Positions 19,810 through 27,778 of a stretch of DNA of 49,197 bases are shown piece by piece. The first letter of the stretch is position 1. Each line of letters starts with the position of its first letter. Where the stretch lies: positions 624,806 through 674,002 of the forward strand of contig CAJNDS010002103.1 of assembly GCA_905221605.1 (NCBI GenBank), written 5' to 3'. A model generated the notes under the pieces. That model made no database searches, was not told the DNA's origin, and worked only from the letters and a program-made list of their open reading frames with translations. A program made the position numbers and the translations under genes. Source of the DNA: Symbiodinium natans (taxonomy: Eukaryota > Sar > Dinophyceae > Suessiales > Symbiodiniaceae).

Positions 19810-22800
19810 TATTGCCGATATCCTCTATTCCGACCCCCATGACCTGCACTTTAGGCTGTTCGCCCAACTCCCTCATTATTTCCCCAATGATGTTGTCTGA
19901 CGGCGTTCGCGCTATTCCGGCTGTGCTGCACAATTGATTGATGGTTTTCGTAACCTCCTCAGCGCCTCCCATCCTGGTTGCAGGTGCAGCAGGTTCTGCT
20001 GGTTCTCCTCTATCCCTGACTCGTCGGTCTTCTCCTCCGTCGGGGATGTACCAGAACTCCGTGATGATGTCCCTGGGCACAACGAACCGGTATCTCCCTC
20101 TATTGCGCATCATCTCTGCCTGTATGCACGAGTCATATTCAATGGATTCTAAGACCTCTCCAGTATTGGCGCTCCGAGTGACCCTCCACCAGAGCTCAAG
20201 CCGTCTTTTGTCCCTTCCGCCATAGAATCGGTAAGACGTGGCGCGATTGTTTCTTACTGCCCACACTCGGCCACCCTCAGGCATTCCCGATGGAGGATCC
20301 CATCGGTACTCCTGCAGTGAGAAGTCCTGGCCATGGTCGGTGATTTTCTCCAACCATTCTCGAACTCCGAGTTCTGCGGGACGCGGTCCTATTCCCTCTT
20401 GTCCTCGAACGGCAGAAGGGGGCCTCTCTCCTCTGATGATCCTCTCTTTGTCTCCCTCGATATAGCGTAGTCGCTGTCCCGGGCTCATCCTATTCCACTC
20501 TGCCGACGAAATGGAGTTGGGTTTGTGAGATCTCGCGTACGGCCGTTCTATCCTGGGCATGTCTTGTTCGTAATCTAGACCCACTCCCCGCATACCCGTC
20601 GCCTTCTCTCCTCGCGCCCGCTCCTTGGCTTCAGTGTCTATCTCTCCCTCAGGCTCCCCCTTTTCCCAGAACGTAGTGCATCCCGTCCACTTCTTGGTGA
20701 TCTTCTTCTTGCCCTTCATCCTATCCTCATCCAGTACTTCAGATGTACCATCGGCATACACTATCCACGTTCGCCTTCTTGGACCTAACTCTCTATCTCC
20801 GGGGCCACCTGTTCCTTTGACCTCGTCTCCTGGGGTACACAACTCTTTTCGGGGTAAGATGTGATGAAGCGTCCATGAATGGTCTATCTCATCATGTTCC
20901 CAGAAATCACCGTTTTGAAGATGCTGATCATCACACTTTATTTGTCTCATCACATCAAGTACTATCCTCTTCACACGGTGTATTGACGGCACCGTCCACC
21001 CGTGATACAGGTGCGCCAGCTCAACCACTATATAGTCTCCGCTCGGAACACCCCCCGGTAGGAACGCGTATCCGAGGAACAATCCGGGTGATGTTGGAGT
21101 GTCGAACTTCGCCTTGGACGCCATGGCATACGCATGCTCTTCCTCGGCGTCGTGGTCTACATATTCTTCCCCAACCTCACTATCGTCTGCACACGCTGCC
21201 TGGCATAAGCCATCCGCCATCGTCGCAAAGTGCTCGTCCAATCTGAAACCCAGCCTCATCAACTTCCATTTGTCGTCTATAGATGCCTTCTTACCCGCAG
21301 CCAGGGTATACCCCACCGCTATCACTCTATCCTCCGGCGCCAAGGCATCTTCGGTAGCATGCCAAACTCTGGGATTGAACTTTAGCCCACTATCAACCTT
21401 CCGAGTCCTTCCCCATACCCATTTTCCCGCAAGCACCTCTTTCTTTATCCCGGTATTGTCGCCACTCTCACTCGCACACTGATCCTCTTCTGTCAAGATC
21501 ATAGCTTCACCTGCCCTCTCGCTTACCGGCACAACAAAATTGTATGTCTGGTTCTCGTTGAACTTGTCCTTGTGAGGCCCCATCCTAGTTCCAACAGACA
21601 CAATCACCGTAGTAAAAGTAGCTTCTGGAAAGCGTTTCGCTATCAGTTCGCAGCACACCATTGCTATCCCCGGATATTCTTTGGCACTATTCGTAACACC
21701 TATCTTCCCTCCGTATGCGTACAGTCCGAGGACTATGAATCCTCTACCGGTAGCCATGCTCCGCGAATTTTTCGCTATTCCTTTTTCTATCGAGGTGAAC
21801 TTCAGAATGATATCCTTTGCGTGTTGCACATCAAAGTCCTGCGTCATGACCATGTTTAGCGCATGTCTATCAATCTCTCTCAACTCTTCCTCCCTCTGCG
21901 ATCGTTGTTCTTTAGTTTCCTTTGTTTCAGAGGGCAAGGCCATGCTCGAAACATCTTCATCAGCTCCGAGAATCTCGAGAGCGTCATTTTCAGGATCCCC
22001 CCGTTCGGGCAGGGCCGCGTCCTCTTTGCCCGCTCTTCTAGGCTTCTCGGCTATGGGAAGGTAGTTAACAAGTGCCCCGAAAGGAATCAACTTCACTTTG
22101 TCTTGTTCATTGCCATGTCTTTTTCCGTACGGGCTCACCCCGTCCACTTGCTGCACGTTCCTATGGAAGCAGAAGGTCTGCACGGCGTATGGCCACCATT
22201 TCGGTTCCAGTCCTGCTTGTCTCAGCAATACTCTGCCACCGTAGATTACCTCTTTGACCTTGAGCTCCGCTATGCTATTCGTTCGAGGTAATCCGGGTGT
22301 AGAGGTTGCCCTACAAGTTCCTATGATATCGCATGCCTTTGAGAACTCTCCAGCTCCGTCTGCATATAGATGTACTACCATATCTGGGCCTCGGAATTCA
22401 TTGATAGCTCGTACGAACTCATCCGTCCCTCTAGACTTCACGGGCGTGCAGTGTATCCACTGTGTCTTGAAGTCAAACATCACGATGGCATTGTTCTCTC
22501 CGCGAATGCCCTTGTCTTTGTTGCTGCGAAGCACTATCGTGTCAGCAGTGACCCTCTCCCCGAACTTCTCGGCGCCTTTGTCGGTGATGCCTTCACCCCT
22601 GTTGAAGGGTACGTTTATTGCTTTGCCTTGCCGGCAAGCCACGCAGTGCATGTTCTTTGGGAGATGCGTGAGCAAATGTTCCGCCGATTTTGCATACTCC
22701 GGTGAGTACCTCGCTCTTCTGATGCTCACAGTTTTGCTCGACCCTTTCCCTTCGCCAAGTCTATCCGCAACTCGAACCTGATCTGCAGGTCCGATCTCTG

Positions 22801-25579
22801 CCTCTCCTTGTTCCACTTCTCCCGTGTCCACGCCGCTATCATCCTTTCGAGGCTCTTCCACTCCCCGTCTGGCCTGTTCTTCGTCGGCTATCCCGGGTAA
22901 CTCTATATCAAAATTCAAATCGCCTCTGTTTTCAGCGCTTTCTTCTTCGCCAGGTGCAGCGACAACTTGCTCCGTCATCTGTCGATCGTCATCTGGATTC
23001 TTCTTCATTCCTCGGACAAGCTGGAACTCCACATCCGTCATATTGCGTGCGCTTTGTCCCGCCTCAATTTGTTGAGGACTCAAGATTCTTTCACAAAATC
23101 CACACACTCCTGATGAATCGGCCTTGCATGCGGCGCAATAAAACGTCGTCTTCAGTCGACCGTCAACATCATCTTGTTCTATCATCGTTTCCCTATTCTT
23201 CTCGGCTATCTTCGTTCCGGTCACCGATGATGCTCGGTAGTACTTGCACATAGTCTCTTTGATGGCTCGCACGAATCCCGGTGCCCATTCCGCCCAGTTT
23301 TGCGATTCGCTCATCTCGCCCTTGCTCCTATCACCGCTATCGATCGTTGCTCCAGTCCCCTGTCCTCTAAGGTTGACTGCCCATCCTATCAACTCTGCGT
23401 CAGTTGCTATCGTTGTCGGCTTTTTCCTAGAGTGTCCCATCGGCCCCTGATCAAAACTGAACAACTTTGTTCCTAGGATGGCACTCGTCCTATCCCATTC
23501 TTCTGTTGCCCACAATGATGCGTATCCTCCTTCTGGCGTTTCATCCCAATATGTCTCGGGGTCCTGGGGCTGCTCAATGAGGCACATCGTTGGGGCTCTC
23601 AGTCGTCGGTGACGTGCCTTCCCTATCACAACAAGCATGCACACGCGCAGTATGATGATGTCGTCGTCACGGCACTCCTGCTTCTGCGCCCAACTGATAA
23701 ACGAGTATCCCCACCTCTCTGGTCCATTCCTCGACCTAAGCGGGATCGGACCAGGCCTTTTGTATCTCATCACGGATCTTGTTCTGCAAGGCGGTCCGGC
23801 TAGCCAGCAAAATACCAAATTAGTTGTAGCCAGCTTCACTAGCCACCACCATGTATCAGTTCGCAGCACATTCTCCTCCATGTCGATGTCTATCAAACTC
23901 ATTCCTAATTCATTTGCGACGTCATCAAACTTCCCCCTTGACTTTCCACAACAAATGTGCACAATAACCCGTTTGTTCCCTTCAATCGCTTTCCTTATCT
24001 TCATGATTTCAGGTCTCGTCTCTCCTTGGGGTTTTTGCGCCTTTCCGCCGTCAAGTATTTCTTGAGGAGCAAGCGGCCATAAGCATCTGGCTATCTCAAC
24101 TAGCGTCTCTGCCTCGCCACCGGTACCGATGTTCTTGTCCAGCATCATCATCAAGTCATCTAGCCCCGTGGTTTCGTCCGCAGCTAGTCTGTTCAAGATG
24201 TGTTTTCTCACCTTCACACTATCATTCTGTGCCGATCCCCCGGCATCCGCTCCTTCGAAGGTGAGCCCTTCTATTTTGAACATAGTCTTGCCCGTCCATA
24301 GGTTCTTTTCCGCGTCTCTATTCCCTCCCTCCTGACACTCATCCACCCAGTCTATCCATTCTGCCACGGTTTTACCTCCTTCGTACACACGTTTAGATCT
24401 ACACCTCTCGGCGAACCGCGGCACAAGTGCATGTATCTCTGGGAACTTCAACGTCTCAACCCATGGATCGCATGTCTTCGTTCTTGGTTTGTTGTGGAAG
24501 CACACCGCTTTGTTGCCCGTTAGCATCCACTTATCTAGCAACCTTCCATCGTCATTTCCGGTCTTTCCTATTGGTTCCTCCTCGTTGTCTCTATCCGTGT
24601 CCGAGTCCATGCTTTTGGGGCTACATTCATCCTGTTTTCCTTCGACTTTCCTCGGACTGGAATTTCCTCGCACAGGCAGTTCAATCGCAAGAGGTGCGGG
24701 CATCGCAGGATAAATGTGATAGTCACTTCGCTCATGCTCGCTGACAACCGTTGATGTTCTATCCACCATGTATGGGATATCCCCGATGACTTTTAGCACA
24801 ATCAAGCTCGAGTCCGGCTTGACGAACACAGGGTTAGCACCCGCTAGCCAATGAAATGAATATCCCAATTTCATACATCTCCTCCCCATCGATAAAACAG
24901 CAGGTGTACTTTCGAGCATTCTAATTCTCATGGTCTCGGGCATTCCCTGTATGTCCATGCATATCTCTTGCTTTGACGTGGTGTTGCCGTTGGCGGTGTT
25001 GAACCTCACTTTCTTCGCCTCGATGGCCATCTCTTTTTCATCCTGGGTGAGGTCTGCTTCTGCTATGAGATCCATAGCGCATCCCGAGTCTATCATCCAT
25101 CGTCTCATCACTGGTGGCAGGCAATGCTGAGCTGATGCCGCCGGTAGACTTTCCTCTCGGCTATCCACGCGGAATCTCTCATCGACTATACCTATTCTCC
25201 TGCATTCCTCGACTATCCTGTCTGCCAATCTCGACGCAGCCTTACCTTCCTCTCCGTGCTCTCCGGCCAAGATGTCCAGCACAACCTCCTCGGCCAGAGA
25301 TATCCCGCGCAGCCTTGCCTTTGCCTCTTCAATCACGGGATATCGTTTCACATCATGTTCATATCCCTTCTTGTGTACGTTCTTGCATTTTCGGACCGTC
25401 TTGTCTGCTGGGTGTCCTATCCAGTAGCATATATCCAGTCCTGCTATCCCCGTCTCATCGGAGCCCAATCCCTTGACTCGTCTATTGCCCTTCTTCGCCC
25501 GCTCCCTGCCTACAGCTGTCACTAGTATTCTTCTATGCGTGCCTTCGGCGCCATCATCCCCTTGTCGTACCACAGGCAT
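19718..25579 (-). CDS. Pol part 1: aspartic protease, methyltransferase-like, integrase and 2OG-oxygenase-like domains
   Basis: A frame of 1,953 residues from the first ATG, but open back to 25648, where it overlaps the Gag ORF stop by about 18 nt in the -1 frame. Domains in order: retropepsin with WMIDSGCAMDL (Asp near 164); a Rossmann-like region at about 535-760 with HICCGKSRGK and LAGPPCRTRS, resembling C5-methyltransferase motif IV; and a CxxC group (YCAAC, CGFC) near 820-840. The integrase has a zinc-binding HLLTH...HCVAC at about 960-980 and catalytic Asp (TADTIV), Asp (YADGAGEF) and Glu (SIAELKV) near 1011, 1071 and 1103. A dioxygenase-like region at about 1300-1425 has GPHKDKF (HxD), VWHATED and EDRVIAVGYT (H and R). 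A GLFLGYAFLPGG segment near 1500 resembles the SH3-like piece after copia integrases. The methyltransferase and oxygenase activities are inferred from motifs. Confidence 0.88.
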   Translation of the reverse strand: MPVVRQGDDGAEGTHRRILVTAVGRERAKKGNRRVKGLGSDETGIAGLDICYWIGHPADKTVRKCKNVHKKGYEHDVKRYPVIEEAKARLRGISLAEEVVLDILAGEHGEEGKAASRLADRIVEECRRIGIVDERFRVDSREESLPAASAQHCLPPVMRRWMIDSGCAMDLIAEADLTQDEKEMAIEAKKVRFNTANGNTTSKQEICMDIQGMPETMRIRMLESTPAVLSMGRRCMKLGYSFHWLAGANPVFVKPDSSLIVLKVIGDIPYMVDRTSTVVSEHERSDYHIYPAMPAPLAIELPVRGNSSPRKVEGKQDECSPKSMDSDTDRDNEEEPIGKTGNDDGRLLDKWMLTGNKAVCFHNKPRTKTCDPWVETLKFPEIHALVPRFAERCRSKRVYEGGKTVAEWIDWVDECQEGGNRDAEKNLWTGKTMFKIEGLTFEGADAGGSAQNDSVKVRKHILNRLAADETTGLDDLMMMLDKNIGTGGEAETLVEIARCLWPLAPQEILDGGKAQKPQGETRPEIMKIRKAIEGNKRVIVHICCGKSRGKFDDVANELGMSLIDIDMEENVLRTDTWWWLVKLATTNLVFCWLAGPPCRTRSVMRYKRPGPIPLRSRNGPERWGYSFISWAQKQECRDDDIIILRVCMLVVIGKARHRRLRAPTMCLIEQPQDPETYWDETPEGGYASLWATEEWDRTSAILGTKLFSFDQGPMGHSRKKPTTIATDAELIGWAVNLRGQGTGATIDSGDRSKGEMSESQNWAEWAPGFVRAIKETMCKYYRASSVTGTKIAEKNRETMIEQDDVDGRLKTTFYCAACKADSSGVCGFCERILSPQQIEAGQSARNMTDVEFQLVRGMKKNPDDDRQMTEQVVAAPGEEESAENRGDLNFDIELPGIADEEQARRGVEEPRKDDSGVDTGEVEQGEAEIGPADQVRVADRLGEGKGSSKTVSIRRARYSPEYAKSAEHLLTHLPKNMHCVACRQGKAINVPFNRGEGITDKGAEKFGERVTADTIVLRSNKDKGIRGENNAIVMFDFKTQWIHCTPVKSRGTDEFVRAINEFRGPDMVVHLYADGAGEFSKACDIIGTCRATSTPGLPRTNSIAELKVKEVIYGGRVLLRQAGLEPKWWPYAVQTFCFHRNVQQVDGVSPYGKRHGNEQDKVKLIPFGALVNYLPIAEKPRRAGKEDAALPERGDPENDALEILGADEDVSSMALPSETKETKEQRSQREEELREIDRHALNMVMTQDFDVQHAKDIILKFTSIEKGIAKNSRSMATGRGFIVLGLYAYGGKIGVTNSAKEYPGIAMVCCELIAKRFPEATFTTVIVSVGTRMGPHKDKFNENQTYNFVVPVSERAGEAMILTEEDQCASESGDNTGIKKEVLAGKWVWGRTRKVDSGLKFNPRVWHATEDALAPEDRVIAVGYTLAAGKKASIDDKWKLMRLGFRLDEHFATMADGLCQAACADDSEVGEEYVDHDAEEEHAYAMASKAKFDTPTSPGLFLGYAFLPGGVPSGDYIVVELAHLYHGWTVPSIHRVKRIVLDVMRQIKCDDQHLQNGDFWEHDEIDHSWTLHHILPRKELCTPGDEVKGTGGPGDRELGPRRRTWIVYADGTSEVLDEDRMKGKKKITKKWTGCTTFWEKGEPEGEIDTEAKERARGEKATGMRGVGLDYEQDMPRIERPYARSHKPNSISSAEWNRMSPGQRLRYIEGDKERIIRGERPPSAVRGQEGIGPRPAELGVREWLEKITDHGQDFSLQEYRWDPPSGMPEGGRVWAVRNNRATSYRFYGGRDKRRLELWWRVTRSANTGEVLESIEYDSCIQAEMMRNRGRYRFVVPRDIITEFWYIPDGGEDRRVRDRGEPAEPAAPATRMGGAEEVTKTINQLCSTAGIARTPSDNIIGEIMRELGEQPKVQVMGVGIEDIGNNGDENVSWISGGRMCDRRGCDGCGHRYRCV

Positions 25580-25629
25580 GGCCGCATATACCTGACTATC
25601 ATCGCTGGCCTGTGGGTTTCGGCCCGCCC

Positions 25630-26508
25630 CTAGCGAAAACTTGGCCCTTCACCATCAGCATGCGGACTCGATGGCCTCGTCTCCTTCTGCTCTATCTCTA
25701 TTGTCTCAAATGCCTCCCTAATGCTATTCGGGATAGCCTCATGGAGCATTTTACACTTGTCATTTCTACAGTTGCCATACCGAAAATGCTCAAAGCAATA
25801 TCCCGCCTTCTTGAGAACCTCTTCCGCCTGACTATACAGATAAATATCGTGCGAATGCTTGCAGTCCGCCGCAGTCATCGGGCACGTTCCGCGCGTGTAG
25901 GGGTAGCAGACCCCTCTCTTTCCAAACGGCGACTTGGATCCATATCTATTCTTCGGGTCATCAGCTCTCCCCGCCTGCGAAAGTCCGTCCCTGCCTCTTC
26001 CCACAGATATCCCTCTTCCGTAGCCGTTTCCCCCTCCGGGCGATGAACTCCTCGGTCTATCATCGGCGTACGCGCTTCTTCTATTCACCGGCGCTCTATA
26101 TGATCCCTGCTGAGCCGGCATTGCGGCATACCCACTCGAGAACGCCTGTCGGCTCACCCACATTGAGGCCTCGTCTATGTTCTTGTCCGCTCTCCACATC
26201 TCCAGTCTATCCTTGATTCTCTTTCGCAACCAGGTATGCGTCTTGGCCTCGTCCGGGAGCAATCTCCATGCCTCAATATCGTGATTCAGCACCTGAACTC
26301 TCTGCACCTTCGAATGCAACATCCACCCCAACTGTTGCTCGCTCCAGGTGTTGCCTTTCAGCCCTACAAGGTTCGTATGTGCCAGATCCCATCTAGTCAT
26401 GAATTCCTCCATTGCCTCCTCTTCGGGCTTCCCTGGGAAATGCATAACCTTCGTGCTACTCAGACCATCGTACAGTACCTGACTCTCCTTAGCTATCGGG
26501 ATTAACAT
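25630..26508 (-). CDS. Gag C-terminal half with two CCCH zinc fingers
   Basis: The frame gives 292 residues. The first 130 residues (ESQVLYDGLSST, LAHTNLVGLKGNTWSEQQ) look like the second half of a copia-type Gag capsid domain. A Gly/Arg/Ser-rich linker follows. Two zinc fingers lie near residues 195-265: C-x7-C-x6-C-x3-H (CYPYTRGTCPMTAADCKHSH) and C-x8-C-x4-C-x3-H (CFEHFRYGNCRNDKCKMLH). CCCH fingers replace the CCHC knuckle usual in copia Gags and probably bind RNA. The ATG overlaps the previous ORF by 20 nt in the +1 frame and splits the Gag domain, so the formal start is doubtful and a frameshift product is more likely. The stop overlaps the Pol frame by about 18 nt. Confidence 0.8.
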   Translation of the reverse strand: MLIPIAKESQVLYDGLSSTKVMHFPGKPEEEAMEEFMTRWDLAHTNLVGLKGNTWSEQQLGWMLHSKVQRVQVLNHDIEAWRLLPDEAKTHTWLRKRIKDRLEMWRADKNIDEASMWVSRQAFSSGYAAMPAQQGSYRAPVNRRSAYADDRPRSSSPGGGNGYGRGISVGRGRDGLSQAGRADDPKNRYGSKSPFGKRGVCYPYTRGTCPMTAADCKHSHDIYLYSQAEEVLKKAGYCFEHFRYGNCRNDKCKMLHEAIPNSIREAFETIEIEQKETRPSSPHADGEGPSFR

Positions 26509-27778
26509 GCTTCACTATCAGCGTAAGCAATCTCATGGCCGTCATCGGTTTTCCATCTCCCACTTTCTGAGTCTTGTACATCTCCATCTTCACCTTCGCT
26601 GACAATGACTCTGACTTTATTGCTCTCTTCAATCCGCTAAACAGCTGGTTCTCTAGCGCAGGGTACTTGAGCTCCATGTCTATCATTGCTTCGCTCCTTT
26701 CACGTACCTTCAGTACCTGAGTGTATGCATACTCCCCATCATACAGATACGCAGCCTTTGCGGTATGTGCAACGTCGCCCAGCCACAATCCTACTTCTCC
26801 AGACGATGGCTCCTTCGCTATCGAGATCTCGTTGCATTTCTCCATCCCCCTAGTGTCCTTGAACTTGCTATACCCTCCGCCGACCGGGTTCCTGAATCTG
26901 GCATCATCCCCATCATGATCGCGTCCACTTTGCGGTCTCGGAAGTCCTGTCCCTGCATATCCTCCTGCGTCGCATCCCCTTCTATCGGTGGAGCACAGCA
27001 TGCACAAGTCATCATGGTATTCATAGCAGTTGCCACACACTTCTCTTCCACAGCCCTGACATGCAATCATCATTTCTGCCTGTCTAACGCACACGGGGCA
27101 CCTCCTGACCCTAGTCTCTTCTCCCAACAAACCTCCATCTCCTTGCCTATCCTTTCTTCCATGCTCTCTTCTATCGCCGAAGGAGCTTGGGGCAGGCGTA
27201 GCACCTGCACTTGGTCTCGCGGAGCCAGCGTTCGAAGCACCTCCCGCCGCCGGCGCCGGCATCGCATACTCGGAGCTCTGTTTGGCGATCTCACCTATTC
27301 TATTCCACATGCTATCCAGCTCAGCCTTGATGCTATCATTTCGCTTCACCTGCTCCAGTCTCCGTTCATATTCCCGTACCGTTGTTTCCAGCTGCTCGTT
27401 CTTCTCTTTGAGCTCTAGCAGTTCCCTACTTCGGAGATCCAGATCTGCTCTCATTTTAGACACCTCATCTCTACTCTCCCGGATCATCCGCGCTACCGAC
27501 TCCGTTACTCCTTTGTTCTCCCCTTTCATACTTTCTATCTCGCTGAGCAGACCAGCGTTCTCCCTCACGATTCGCTCATTCACAGTGGTCAATCCCTGCA
27601 ATTGACTAGTGATCTTGGTTACCTGCTGTTCTAACACAATGCATCTATTCTCGATCCTCCGATCTACCACGGGGCCCGCCGTCTCCGGCCTCGAAGCTTC
27701 TATTCCTCGAGCGTTGTCACTCCTGGCTCTTCCATCAGCTCCCCCACCTCCACCGTGACTATCTCGCCCGCGTGACAT
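26489..27778 (-). CDS. Coiled-coil, zinc-binding and Gag N-terminal half protein
   Basis: The 429-residue frame starts with a Gly/Arg-rich segment. A coiled coil occupies about residues 40-170, followed by an Ala/Gly/Pro-rich linker. A cross-brace cysteine cluster lies at about 224-262 (CPVC, CQGC, CGNC, CMLC with a nearby histidine), reminiscent of RING/B-box or RanBP2-type fingers. The last 130 residues, with EVGLWLGDV, YPALENQLF and a helix-rich end, look like the N-half of a copia-type Gag domain whose other half is in the next ORF, reached by a +1 shift within a 20-nt overlap. The ATG lies 79 nt inside the preceding ORF in the -1 frame. The fused product would be a Gag with an added multimerising and zinc-binding front end. 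Confidence 0.72.
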   Translation of the reverse strand: MSRGRDSHGGGGGADGRARSDNARGIEASRPETAGPVVDRRIENRCIVLEQQVTKITSQLQGLTTVNERIVRENAGLLSEIESMKGENKGVTESVARMIRESRDEVSKMRADLDLRSRELLELKEKNEQLETTVREYERRLEQVKRNDSIKAELDSMWNRIGEIAKQSSEYAMPAPAAGGASNAGSARPSAGATPAPSSFGDRREHGRKDRQGDGGLLGEETRVRRCPVCVRQAEMMIACQGCGREVCGNCYEYHDDLCMLCSTDRRGCDAGGYAGTGLPRPQSGRDHDGDDARFRNPVGGGYSKFKDTRGMEKCNEISIAKEPSSGEVGLWLGDVAHTAKAAYLYDGEYAYTQVLKVRERSEAMIDMELKYPALENQLFSGLKRAIKSESLSAKVKMEMYKTQKVGDGKPMTAMRLLTLIVKHVNPDS

